Source: an uncultured Caulobacterales bacterium (GTDB taxonomy: Bacteria > Pseudomonadota > Alphaproteobacteria > Caulobacterales > Maricaulaceae). From it: a stretch of DNA of 64,000 nucleotides. Shown piece by piece: positions 8,034 to 16,761 of this stretch (position 1 is the stretch's first letter; every line of letters begins with the position of its first letter). The notes below the pieces were generated by a model. The model saw nothing but the letters and a program-made list of their open reading frames with translations, was not told the DNA's origin and did not search any database. The stretch spans positions 62,001 to 126,000 of the forward strand of contig CALFVT010000009.1 in assembly GCA_937928165.1 (NCBI GenBank), read 5' to 3'. Made by a program: the position numbers and the translations under genes.

Positions 8034-9542
8034 ATGATAGAAAAATTAGACAAGCTTATAATCCTTGGGGGCGGCACTACAGGCTGGATGACGGCTGCGG
8101 CCCTCGGCACTTTGCTTAAAGGTACGGGAACGCAGATCACTTTGGTTGAATCTGAAGCGATTGGAACTGTGGGCGTAGGCGAAGCGACGATTCCGCCGTT
8201 AATAGCTTTTAACGAGATGTTGGGCGTTGATGAAAACCAATTTGTTCGCGAAACACAAGCAACGTTTAAATTAGGTATTGAATTTATTGACTGGTATAAG
8301 CTTGGGCATAGCTATATCCATCCTTTTGGGGATTTTGGTATCGATTTTGATGTTCTCCCCTTTTACCAATATTGGGCTAATCTAAATAGCCAAGGCTTGG
8401 CGGGGGATCTTTTTGATTATTCTCTTATGGTGCAAGCTTGCCGTGCAGAAAAGTTTATGCGTCCATTAACAGACCGTCCGCAATCGGCCTTGTCGGGTAT
8501 TAATTACGCCTTTCAATTTGATGCTGGCCAGTACGGAGCCTTTCTTCGCCGCCATGCAGAAGCAAAGGGGGTGCAGCGCGTTGAAGGACGGATTAATAAG
8601 GCTATACAAAATGCTGAAACGGGGCATGTTGAAACCCTGCATTTAGATGATGGACAAACGCTCTCTGCCGATTTCTTTTTTGACTGCTCGGGCTTTCGCG
8701 GGCTCTTAATAGAAGACACGCTTAAGGCCGGTTATGAAGATTGGAGTGAGTGGCTACCTGCAAACCGCGCTGTGGCCGTTGGCTGCACAAAAACCGAAGA
8801 GCCGATTCCCTATACCAAGGCGACGGCGCAAAATGCCGGTTGGCAGTGGCGTATTCCCCTCCAGCATAGAACGGGAAATGGTTATGTCTATTGTAATGAT
8901 TTCATTAGTGATGACGAAGCGGCGCAAACTTTATTGAGCAATCTTGATGGTGAGCCTTTAGCTGATCCAAAGTTTCTGCGTTTTACAACGGGACGGCGAA
9001 AGAAATTTTGGGATAAAAATGTCGTGTCCTTGGGATTAGCCGCAGGCTTCATGGAGCCTCTGGAATCGACGAGTATTCATCTTGTGCAAACAAGTCTTGC
9101 ACGGTTTATGTCCCATTACCCTGATAAGCGTATTTTACAATCTGATATCAATGCCTTTAATGAGAAAACTATACTTGAATATGAACGGGTTCGCGACTTC
9201 CTTGTTCTGCATTATTCGGCTACGCTACGTGACGATACGGCGTTCTGGCGTCATTGTCAGGCTTTGCCGCGCAGTGAGCATTTGAACCGTAAAATCGAAC
9301 AATTTTCGCAAAGCGGGCGTATATTTGAAGCGCCGTCTGATCTCTTTAGTACAGCGAGTTGGTTGGCGGTCATGTATGGGCAGGGAATTGCGCCTAAAGG
9401 CTATAATAAAGTGACGGATAAAGCACCTTTGGATGTGATCCAAAAACGAATCAATTACATCCAAGATGTTATTATGAAATCTGTCGGCGTTATGCCGGGT
9501 CATAGTGAGTTTATTGCGGCTCACTGCCAAGCGGATATCTAA
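8034..9542 (+). CDS. Flavin-dependent halogenase (tryptophan halogenase family), copy 3
   Basis: A 502-residue third intact paralogue. GGGTTGWM is at residues 12-19, followed by GVGEATIP, FKLGIEF with Lys79, GWQWRIP and AAGFMEPLEST. The ATG at 8034 follows copy 2 after a 15-base gap, making it the last gene of the four-gene run. One difference from copies 1 and 2 is Thr for Ala in the nucleotide-binding turn and AAGF for SGGF before the EPLEST motif. A gene for the flavin reductase these enzymes need is not present in the window, so reduced FAD must come from elsewhere. Confidence 0.9.
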   Translation: MIEKLDKLIILGGGTTGWMTAAALGTLLKGTGTQITLVESEAIGTVGVGEATIPPLIAFNEMLGVDENQFVRETQATFKLGIEFIDWYKLGHSYIHPFGDFGIDFDVLPFYQYWANLNSQGLAGDLFDYSLMVQACRAEKFMRPLTDRPQSALSGINYAFQFDAGQYGAFLRRHAEAKGVQRVEGRINKAIQNAETGHVETLHLDDGQTLSADFFFDCSGFRGLLIEDTLKAGYEDWSEWLPANRAVAVGCTKTEEPIPYTKATAQNAGWQWRIPLQHRTGNGYVYCNDFISDDEAAQTLLSNLDGEPLADPKFLRFTTGRRKKFWDKNVVSLGLAAGFMEPLESTSIHLVQTSLARFMSHYPDKRILQSDINAFNEKTILEYERVRDFLVLHYSATLRDDTAFWRHCQALPRSEHLNRKIEQFSQSGRIFEAPSDLFSTASWLAVMYGQGIAPKGYNKVTDKAPLDVIQKRINYIQDVIMKSVGVMPGHSEFIAAHCQADI

Positions 9543-9851
9543 TGTCGGCACAGTAAAACGCTGGGTTTGCAGCTAAAATTATTTAAGATATAGCTCTGTT
9601 TCGATCAATATGGTGGCATCATAGGTGACATGCTGTGAATATCGTAAAAAATTAGGGTTAAACTTGTGTAATGTGACGTTGAAGTCACACTATCAAAAAG
9701 AATAAATTTTTTGTGTTTGGAGGAATTGACTTAAAACCATGAGTTTTGCATTATGTTGACAACGTTGTCAGGCTGGCAACATACGCATTATGTATAAAAT
9801 TAAAAAAATATGCGTTTATTTTTTTAACCGCGCTTTGGCGCAACGGGGATT
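9543..9851 (+). promoter_or_regulatory. 309-base control region in front of the TonB receptor
   Basis: No gene is visible here. It holds a plausible sigma-70 promoter: TTGACT at 9726-9731, a 17-base spacer, CATTAT at 9749-9754. A LacI-type dyad sits immediately downstream, over the expected transcription start. The rest is AT-rich with no strong terminator after the third halogenase gene, so some read-through from the halogenase operon into the receptor is possible. Confidence 0.5.
9757..9770. promoter_or_regulatory. LacI-type operator dyad in front of the TonB receptor
   Basis: TGACAACGTTGTCA is a perfect 14-base palindrome, 2 bases after the putative -10 hexamer. It differs by one central base from the dyad at 3796-3809. 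A second, overlapping dyad (GTTGTCAG / CTGGCAAC, 9764-9780) extends the site and could hold a second dimer. The position fits repression by a LacI-family regulator. Confidence 0.65.
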
Positions 9852-12800
9852 ATGATTATGAATCGTTCAAGACGTATTCCGTCAAAAGAAAATCTTAGAG
9901 TATTACTCGCCGGAGCGTCAGCTCTCGCGTTAAATCTATTCACATTAGCGCCTGTTTATGCGCAGGATGCCGATACGGTGGATGATGCAACTGATGAAGT
10001 TATTGCAACGGGTATTCGTCAATCCATTATTGATGCGTCTGACATTAAACGTAATGCGGATACATTTGTTGATGCGATTACGGCGTCTGATATTGGCGCG
10101 CTTCCTGATCGATCTGTCTCAGAAGCCCTGCAGCGGGTTCCGGGGGTTAATACACTACGATTTGCGGCCCCGAATGACCCTGATCACTTTGCGGTTGAGG
10201 GTAGCGGCGTTGTTATTCGCGGCCTTCCTTTTGTACGCTCAGAGCTTAATGGCCGGGATGTATTTGGCGCGAATACAGGCGGAGTTTTGGGGTTTGAAGA
10301 TGTATCGCCTGAGCTTTTGAGCACAGTGAAGGTCTTTAAAAACCAATCGGCGGACCTGATTGAGGGCGGTATTGCGGGTACGATTGATCTTACGACACGT
10401 GTGCCATTTGATAAAGAAGGCCCGCAAGTCGCCTATTCACTCGAGCTGAATTATGGTGATAAAGCTGAGCGGGTTACGCCGTCAGGCTCTTTCTTGCTTT
10501 CTAATACATGGGAAACAAAAGCGGGTAAATTTGGCCTCTTGGGTAACTTATCTGCATCAGAATTAATTTCACGTGCAGATAGTACGCAGATCGCGGCTTT
10601 TGAATTGCCTGATCCAAATCAAGACATTAATAACGGTGTTGGTGCCAATCAACTTATTCCGGCGGGTGCAGGTATTCGTCAACAGGATTTTGAACGGGAC
10701 CGCCGCGGTATTGCTTTAGCAGGCCAATGGGAAAGCCCCGATCAAAAATGGCTCGCCACAGCACAATTCCTCCGCTCGGACTCGACTCTGGAATGGGGTG
10801 AAAATGTTGTTCAAACTCAAGCCGACGGTACGCAGAATACGCGTGGTAACGGAAACTTCTTGGTTACAGATGCTGTATTTGATGACGAAGGGGTTTTCCA
10901 AACGGGAACGATTACTGATAATACGCAGTGGCGCGGGCCAAATGCGACGGCGGCATTATTACCAAGTAGCGGCGGGCAACAACAAGCCAGCACACGTAGC
11001 TTCCTAGAGGAAGATGAAACAACTGATTACGGCTTTAACCTTAAATATGCACCGACTGATAATTTGCGTTTTAACTTTGATGCGCAATATATCGACTCGT
11101 CTAATGAAGTGTCGCAAGTCGAAGTCATTCGGTCTTTCTTTTCCCGGGTTCGTATTGGCGAAGAAGAAAACGGTGTTCCGTCAGTGGAATTTCTTGTCCC
11201 CGATGGGGCGCCCGATAATTTCTTCGAATTGCCTTCGAGCCAGTTTATTCGCGCACTTGCCGACCAAAGAACATCTAATGATGCCGAATCTTTGGCTTTT
11301 AGAGGTGATGTTGAATATGATTTCTCGAATGACGGTTGGCTTAAATCAGTACGCGCGGGTGTGCGTTATTCCGATCAAGACACAGATATTCGCGAATCAG
11401 ACTTTAACTGGGGAAATATCTCCGAAGTTTGGACAGGCCGCGATATCAACGGGACAGCTTTTGGCCCGGGTACGAATAATGATTTTAATGATGTTGAGTC
11501 GATCTTACTCTTGGGCGGCAACACAAATCCGGCGCTTAATGATGCGGTTAATGGTTTCTTTGGCCCGGTAGGGTTTAATGATTTCCAGCGCGGCGCAGAC
11601 AATACGCCCGGATTTAACTCTATCCTCGCCTTTACAGGCCCTGGTGCGCGTGACTTTGAAGCCTTTGAGCAATTCCGCCGTGATTTGATTGCCGCAATAC
11701 CTCCAGGAACGCCTACGGGTACGCGCGCGTTTTGCGGTGCAGGCTTTGTCCCGCTTGCAGACCGGCAATGTACGAATGGTGACCAAATTATTCCGGGAAC
11801 GCCGTTTACAGAATCCGAAGTTACGAATCTATCGCGTGAAAACTTTGCCGCCTATACACGGTTTGATTTTGGTTTTGATAATATTGGCGGTTACGGTTTT
11901 ACCCTAGATGGTAACATAGGTATCCGTTATGTTCGGACCGAACGTGATATTGATACAGTGCAGCTTTTGCCCGCGTTTGATGGTTTGTTCAATCAAGCAA
12001 CGATTGATGCTAATGCAGTTGGTGGACCACTTGATCCATGTGATCCAAATGAGCCGAGAAACGCTGGCCAACAAATACCCGGTGCCTGTACGCTCGACCT
12101 TGCTGCTCTCCAAGGTATATTCGGTAATGGTAATGTTGTCAGAGTGCCAGTTAATGTCACTTATGATGAATGGCTCCCAAGTTTTAATGCAAAACTAGGG
12201 ATTACGGATGATCAACTTGTTCGTTTTGCCGTCTCCCGGACGTTAACGCGGCCTAATTCTGATGAAGTTAATCAACGACCGTCTATTGGTACACTACAAG
12301 ATACGGTCGGTGCAGGGCAGTTTAACACCTTTGGCGGGTTCCTTGGTACGTTTTCTGGGAATGCACAATTATTGCCGCAAACTGCCTGGAATTTTGATCT
12401 GTCTTATGAGTGGTATTTTAACGACTCTGGCTCCATCACCCTATCTGGTTTCTACAAAAATATAAATAACTTTGTGACGCAGGGCGCATTAACGGTACCA
12501 AATCCAGATGGCGGTGACGTCGTGATTGATGGCAATCCGATTCTCTTTAATACGAATGTTAATTCGGAAGAAAATGCCGAAATAACGGGTTTTGAGGTGG
12601 CTTACCAACAATTTTATGACTTCTTACCGGGCCCATTATCAGGACTTGGCGCGCAAATTAACTACACATATATTGACGCTGAAGGGGTTCCGTCACTTGC
12701 TGATGAAGCCTTATTCGTCGGGCCAGCCAGTGACGGTCTTAATCCAGCCGGTGTTAACTTTGACGTTGATGACGGAATTTTCCCGCGCGTGTCAGAGCAT

Positions 12801-13118
12801 AATGTCAATATAATTGGTCTTTATGAAAAAGGCCCGTGGCAAGGCCGGGTGGCTTATAACTGGCGCGATGATTTCTTGGTAACGCCGCGAGATGTGATTT
12901 TCCCATTCTCGGCTATTTACCAAGAAGCGACAGGTCAAGTAGATGCTTCAATTTTCTATGCGGTCAATGAGAACGTCCGTATTGGCTTCCAAGGGGTCAA
13001 TATCTTGGATGACATTACTGAAACCACTCAAACTATTCGTGAAGATGGCTTACGTGCTCCGCGATCCTTTATTCGAAGTGATCGCCGATTCTCTGCTATC
13101 TTACGGGCAACATTCTAG
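9852..13118 (+). CDS. TonB-dependent receptor, probably for oligosaccharide uptake
   Basis: A 1088-residue outer-membrane receptor. A signal peptide ends near APVYAQ-DAD (about residue 38). A TonB-box-like DEVIATGIR follows, then a plug domain (DRSVSEALQRVPGVNT; GLPFVRSELNG), and a long 22-strand-type barrel ending in aromatic-rich strands with a terminal Phe (RFSAILRATF). The type with the IRQSI...DIGALPD plug is common in alphaproteobacterial carbohydrate loci. ATG at 9852 and 9858 are both possible; GGGG at 9845-9848 is better spaced for 9858. It is preceded by its own promoter and LacI-type dyad and followed by a strong terminator, so it is a single-gene transcript tied to the halogenase locus through the shared operator. 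The ligand is inferred from context only. Confidence 0.93.
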   Translation: MIMNRSRRIPSKENLRVLLAGASALALNLFTLAPVYAQDADTVDDATDEVIATGIRQSIIDASDIKRNADTFVDAITASDIGALPDRSVSEALQRVPGVNTLRFAAPNDPDHFAVEGSGVVIRGLPFVRSELNGRDVFGANTGGVLGFEDVSPELLSTVKVFKNQSADLIEGGIAGTIDLTTRVPFDKEGPQVAYSLELNYGDKAERVTPSGSFLLSNTWETKAGKFGLLGNLSASELISRADSTQIAAFELPDPNQDINNGVGANQLIPAGAGIRQQDFERDRRGIALAGQWESPDQKWLATAQFLRSDSTLEWGENVVQTQADGTQNTRGNGNFLVTDAVFDDEGVFQTGTITDNTQWRGPNATAALLPSSGGQQQASTRSFLEEDETTDYGFNLKYAPTDNLRFNFDAQYIDSSNEVSQVEVIRSFFSRVRIGEEENGVPSVEFLVPDGAPDNFFELPSSQFIRALADQRTSNDAESLAFRGDVEYDFSNDGWLKSVRAGVRYSDQDTDIRESDFNWGNISEVWTGRDINGTAFGPGTNNDFNDVESILLLGGNTNPALNDAVNGFFGPVGFNDFQRGADNTPGFNSILAFTGPGARDFEAFEQFRRDLIAAIPPGTPTGTRAFCGAGFVPLADRQCTNGDQIIPGTPFTESEVTNLSRENFAAYTRFDFGFDNIGGYGFTLDGNIGIRYVRTERDIDTVQLLPAFDGLFNQATIDANAVGGPLDPCDPNEPRNAGQQIPGACTLDLAALQGIFGNGNVVRVPVNVTYDEWLPSFNAKLGITDDQLVRFAVSRTLTRPNSDEVNQRPSIGTLQDTVGAGQFNTFGGFLGTFSGNAQLLPQTAWNFDLSYEWYFNDSGSITLSGFYKNINNFVTQGALTVPNPDGGDVVIDGNPILFNTNVNSEENAEITGFEVAYQQFYDFLPGPLSGLGAQINYTYIDAEGVPSLADEALFVGPASDGLNPAGVNFDVDDGIFPRVSEHNVNIIGLYEKGPWQGRVAYNWRDDFLVTPRDVIFPFSAIYQEATGQVDASIFYAVNENVRIGFQGVNILDDITETTQTIREDGLRAPRSFIRSDRRFSAILRATF

Positions 13119-13163
13119 GGTTTACTTAGCCTAGACATAGAAGAAAATTAGCTTCCCCCCTTG

Positions 13164-13191
13164 GGCTCTCCTTCATAGGAGAGCCTTTTTT
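13164..13191 (+). terminator. Strong intrinsic terminator after the TonB receptor
   Basis: An 8-base-pair perfect stem (GGCTCTCC / GGAGAGCC) with a 6-base loop, followed directly by T6. It ends the receptor transcript 46 bases after its stop codon. Confidence 0.9.
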
Positions 13192-13339
13192 ATTGGAGGA
13201 GATCTAAAGCTTGACTTTGATGACGTCCAAAATATGTAAGCAAGAATTATTTGGTCAGTTTTTTGCAGGAATAGCAGCTTTAGTTTACCAGTGCGGTAAG
13301 TCACTGAGCTTTATGGGCGTCTTTATTCTGGGTTTATAA

Positions 13340-14629
13340 TTAAGGCCGGTCTGCCTCAAAACTATGGGTAACTTTAAGCTTTACGATTTGATTGCGCAGC
13401 CGCTCGAGGATTTCAAATCTATAGCCGTAAAAGGCAAAAGTCTGGCCTTCATCGGGGATGGTTTGCGCCTCATGTATGACAAGTCCGGCGAGAGTAACCG
13501 CTTCTTCGTCAGGTAAAGACCAATCGAGTGCTCGGTTTAAATCGCGTACGGGAATATCGCCGCGAGCAATGACGGCGCCGCTTTTTAGGCGCGTCAGACC
13601 CTTAATATCCGTATCATACTCATCTTTAATATCGCCGACAATTTCTTCGATGATATCTTCTAAAGTCAGCACGCCCATCAAAGCGCCATATTCATCAACC
13701 ACAAGGGCAAAATGCTCTCTTTTTTGTTGAAAGGCGCGTAATTGCTGCACGACTGATGTGGTTTCAGGTATAAACCATGGTTCACGGGCAATGCGCTTAA
13801 TATTTAAACTGGCCATATCTCCATCCGTGCGAGATAGCGCTTTAAGAAGGTCTTTCGCGTGTAAAATGCCAATGACATTATCCTTGTCGCCGCGCCATAA
13901 GGGCATGCGTGTATGACCGCTCGCTAGCACATCTTTAACAATTTGCTCCGGCGAATTATCGGCATCGACCATGGCGAGATTTTTACGGTGTATCATAACG
14001 GCTTCCACCGTGAGCTCCCCAAGTTCTAAAACGCCGATAATTTGATCGCGCGCACGTTTGGCTACATCACCTTCTTGATGCCCAAGGTCGACGGCGCCGC
14101 GGATTTCGTCCATGGCTGTGTAAGGCGAGGCTGTAATATCCACGCCAAAAAGACGGAGAGTCGCACTGACTATGGCCTGCACAACCGCAACAATCGGCGC
14201 GAGCAAAATGACGATAAAATTAATCGGACGAACAATATGAAGCGCCATTTTATCCGGCTGGCTAATTGCGTAGGTTTTGGGCAAGACTTCTGCGAAAATA
14301 ACGATGAGCGCTGTTGTAATGATTGTGGCGTAGAAAATACCCGCGTCACCCACGATAGACAGCATAAGAACAGCCATAATTGATGAGGCTAATGTGTTGA
14401 CAAAATTATTACCAAGTAAAATGGCGCCTAAGAGCCGCTCTCTCATGTTTAATAACCTACTGACAAGGCTGGCCCGTTTATCTCCGTCCTTCTCTAGCTG
14501 ATGCATGCGCGCACGTGATGCTGCGGTTAAGGATGTTTCTGACCCCGAGAAAAAGGCCGAAAATAGAAGTAGTAAAATAACGAGGCCAAATTGCAAAAGA
14601 GATTCGGTTTGTAAAAACTTATCAAGCAT
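13340..14629 (-). CDS. CNNM/CorC family membrane protein with CBS pair (HlyC/CorC type)
   Basis: An integral membrane protein of about 429 residues, from the family linked to Mg2+/Co2+ handling. From the N-terminus: a DUF21/CNNM transmembrane domain starting with FSAFFSGSETSLTAASRARM, three further hydrophobic segments up to about residue 180, a CBS-domain pair (MIHRKNLAMVD...HTRMPLWR; VVDEYGALMGVLTLEDIIEEIVG), and a C-terminal CorC/HlyC domain. I chose the ATG at 14629 (MLDKFLQ), which has AAGG about 9 bases upstream and overlaps the stop of aroB by 8 bases; a start 81 bases further out would lie deep in aroB. It is the last gene of aroK-aroB-this gene. The transported ion is not readable. 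Confidence 0.88.
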   Translation of the reverse strand: MLDKFLQTESLLQFGLVILLLLFSAFFSGSETSLTAASRARMHQLEKDGDKRASLVSRLLNMRERLLGAILLGNNFVNTLASSIMAVLMLSIVGDAGIFYATIITTALIVIFAEVLPKTYAISQPDKMALHIVRPINFIVILLAPIVAVVQAIVSATLRLFGVDITASPYTAMDEIRGAVDLGHQEGDVAKRARDQIIGVLELGELTVEAVMIHRKNLAMVDADNSPEQIVKDVLASGHTRMPLWRGDKDNVIGILHAKDLLKALSRTDGDMASLNIKRIAREPWFIPETTSVVQQLRAFQQKREHFALVVDEYGALMGVLTLEDIIEEIVGDIKDEYDTDIKGLTRLKSGAVIARGDIPVRDLNRALDWSLPDEEAVTLAGLVIHEAQTIPDEGQTFAFYGYRFEILERLRNQIVKLKVTHSFEADRP

Positions 14630-15746
14630 GGCCCAGCCTTTTTGCGGTGGAAATAAGGTAATTGCATACAGCTTGTTTATCAGCGCGGGTTTCGACAAAG
14701 GCGTCGCCAATCTTGCGGGCGAGAATGAGCGTCAAATTTGAACTCTCATTTTTCTTATCTTGCTCCATATGCCCTAAAAGGGTGTCTGGATGTTTAAATA
14801 ATTGGGCGATATCACCCGGGCGCGGCATATGTAGCTTTGTCATATGGGCTTTTAATTGGTCAATGTCACTTTGCGGGCAAAACCCTTGCTGCGCGCTGAA
14901 CTCAAATGCCATAATCATGCCGATACTAACGGCCTCGCCGTGAAGAAGGTCGCCGTCATAGCCCGCTTCAAGCTCAAGGGCATGAGCAAATGTATGACCA
15001 AGGTTTAAAAGAGCACGCCGTCCGGTTTCATATTCATCCTGCGCAACAATGTGGGCTTTGGTTTGGCATGAGGTGGCAATGGCTTTCGCTGTTATATCCG
15101 TATTAAGGGATAAAACATCTGCTCCGTAATCATCAAGCCAGTTGAAAAAGGCTGAGTCCCCTAAGAGGCCATATTTAACAATCTCTGCATATCCGGCTTT
15201 AAGCTCACGGGGCGGCAATGTTTTTAGAACATCAATATCGGCGAGAACAAGACGAGGTTGGTAGAAAGCCCCGATCAGGTTCTTACCATAAGCATTATTA
15301 ATCGCCGTCTTGCCGCCAACAGAGCTATCAACCTGCGCCAGTAGGGTGGTCGGGATTTGTATAAAGCCGCAACCTCTTTTAAAGATAGAAGCAGCAAAGC
15401 CCGTCAAGTCACCAATGACGCCGCCGCCAAAAGCTATAACGACATCTTTGCGGGATAAACCGGCTTTAAAAAAACCGTCCAAAACATGGTTTAAACCTGT
15501 AAAGCTTTTTTGGGATTCGCCAGGGGGAAGAATAATAAAACTATGGTCTATTTGGGCCGCGTCTAGGGCTTTTGATAATATATCACCGTGAAGCTGATGC
15601 ACAGTCTTATCCGTTACGATTACAGTCCGTGCGGCGGATAAGAGCGGCGCTATGATCGTGCCTGCGCGCTCTAATAAACCCGCGCCGGTTATAATATCAT
15701 AAGACCGCTTCCCCAAGGCAACGGGCACGGTTAATATTTTGCTCAT
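14622..15746 (-). CDS. aroB: 3-dehydroquinate synthase
   Basis: Converts DAHP to 3-dehydroquinate, the second step of the shikimate pathway, using NAD and a divalent metal. The protein is 374 residues, normal length. Visible motifs are the NAD-binding GGGVIGDLTGFAAS, DSSVGGKTAIN, KNLIGAFYQP, the metal-site LNLGHTFAHALE and HGEAVSIGM. It starts inside the stop of aroK (4-base overlap), the usual alphaproteobacterial aroK-aroB arrangement. Confidence 0.97.
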   Translation of the reverse strand: MSKILTVPVALGKRSYDIITGAGLLERAGTIIAPLLSAARTVIVTDKTVHQLHGDILSKALDAAQIDHSFIILPPGESQKSFTGLNHVLDGFFKAGLSRKDVVIAFGGGVIGDLTGFAASIFKRGCGFIQIPTTLLAQVDSSVGGKTAINNAYGKNLIGAFYQPRLVLADIDVLKTLPPRELKAGYAEIVKYGLLGDSAFFNWLDDYGADVLSLNTDITAKAIATSCQTKAHIVAQDEYETGRRALLNLGHTFAHALELEAGYDGDLLHGEAVSIGMIMAFEFSAQQGFCPQSDIDQLKAHMTKLHMPRPGDIAQLFKHPDTLLGHMEQDKKNESSNLTLILARKIGDAFVETRADKQAVCNYLISTAKRLGHA

Positions 15747-16417
15747 GCGCCGGCCTTAGGTTTATGCGCATCAATAGGTTGAGCCTTGTCTTGGGTTATA
15801 TTCGCAGCTTTGGTCTTGATGCTGCTTTCTTCCGTTCGGTGTATGCGGCGGCGCGGAGGGCGGCGGTTTTTATGAGCCTGTTCGGCGTTAGGATTTAAGT
15901 GCAGGTCAAGGGCCTTTATAACGCGGTTTACCGTGCGAATATGTGGGCCTTTGGCAATATTTACGGTAATATCGGCTTTAGCATAGACAGGATAGCGCTC
16001 ATCCATGAGCTTTCGGTAGGCGGCTTTGGGGTTATCCACTTTCAAAAGAGGCCGGGTGTCTTTACGGCGCACACGTTCATATAATGTATCGAAATCGCCT
16101 TTTAGCCAAACTGTAATGGAATTTTTTAATAAGACCTTTTGTGTATCAGGGTAGATAAAAGCACCCCCGCCAGTTCCTAAGATAATAGTTTGGCCTTTAA
16201 GAAGGCGCGTAATAACCCGGCATTCGCCTTCCCGAAAAGCGGCTTCACCATGGTCTTTGAAATAACCCGCGACTGTTCGCCGTGATGCAGATTCAATTTC
16301 TTCATCAGAATCATAAAACGGCAAGTTTAATTTTGCGGCCAGACGACGCCCAACCGTCGTCTTTCCAACACCCATAAGGCCAACAAGGGCTATGGGTTTG
16401 TCAATTTTAATCGGCAT
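15743..16417 (-). CDS. aroK: Shikimate kinase with basic C-terminal tail
   Basis: Phosphorylates shikimate at the 3-hydroxyl with ATP. The core shows the P-loop GLMGVGKTTVGRR, YDSDEEIE (metal/shikimate Asp), FREGECRVI, the GTGGGAF shikimate loop and the lid RRKDTRPLL. The core ends around RVIKALDLHL. After it come about 50 extra residues rich in Arg, Lys, Pro and His (NRRPPRRRIHR), likely disordered; ordinary shikimate kinases are 170-200 residues. I chose the ATG at 16417 because AAAGG stands 5 bases upstream; an ATG at 16447 is possible but lacks a clear binding site. It is coupled to aroB by overlapping ATG/TGA. Confidence 0.93.
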   Translation of the reverse strand: MPIKIDKPIALVGLMGVGKTTVGRRLAAKLNLPFYDSDEEIESASRRTVAGYFKDHGEAAFREGECRVITRLLKGQTIILGTGGGAFIYPDTQKVLLKNSITVWLKGDFDTLYERVRRKDTRPLLKVDNPKAAYRKLMDERYPVYAKADITVNIAKGPHIRTVNRVIKALDLHLNPNAEQAHKNRRPPRRRIHRTEESSIKTKAANITQDKAQPIDAHKPKAGA

Positions 16418-16617
16418 ATCTGCCTTTACCCTCTCAGGCTTTATCATATCTGTGATAAAGCGCGGACTATTTCCATGTGCCTGAACAAAAATTATAGGTC
16501 TTCGCTCTGGCTTATGTTCAAATTTATACTACTATGACGGTAAAATTAGCTTCGCTCAATAGGGCGGTGAAAATTTTTCGACAGATATAATCATTATAAG
16601 TTAATGTTGAGGCCTTT

Positions 16618-16758
16618 ATGAAAAAGCTATTAATTGCCATAATGCTCATTTTTGTTCTTATGGGCGGGATATATTTATGGTTGATGTCACAAGGTGGAGC
16701 GGAGAATGCCGATCAAACGCCGGTGATAGTAAATTTACCGCTTGATACAGGGTCTTAA
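16618..16758 (+). CDS. 46-residue single-pass membrane peptide
   Basis: A short open frame that starts with MKKLLIAIMLIFVLMGGIYLWLM and continues with about 20 polar residues. The N-terminus is one transmembrane helix or an uncleaved signal. It has a GAGG sequence 6 bases upstream of the ATG and lies 3 bases before the next gene, so it is probably the first gene of a peptide-hypothetical-xerD operon. The family is not recognised. The main doubt is its size. Confidence 0.55.
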   Translation: MKKLLIAIMLIFVLMGGIYLWLMSQGGAENADQTPVIVNLPLDTGS

Positions 16759-16761
16759 CTA

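Noticed and set aside
13340-13730. Rightward small genes opposite the CNNM/CorC gene
   Set aside because: They are complementary-strand open frames over a strongly conserved gene, with no family resemblance or ribosome-binding site.
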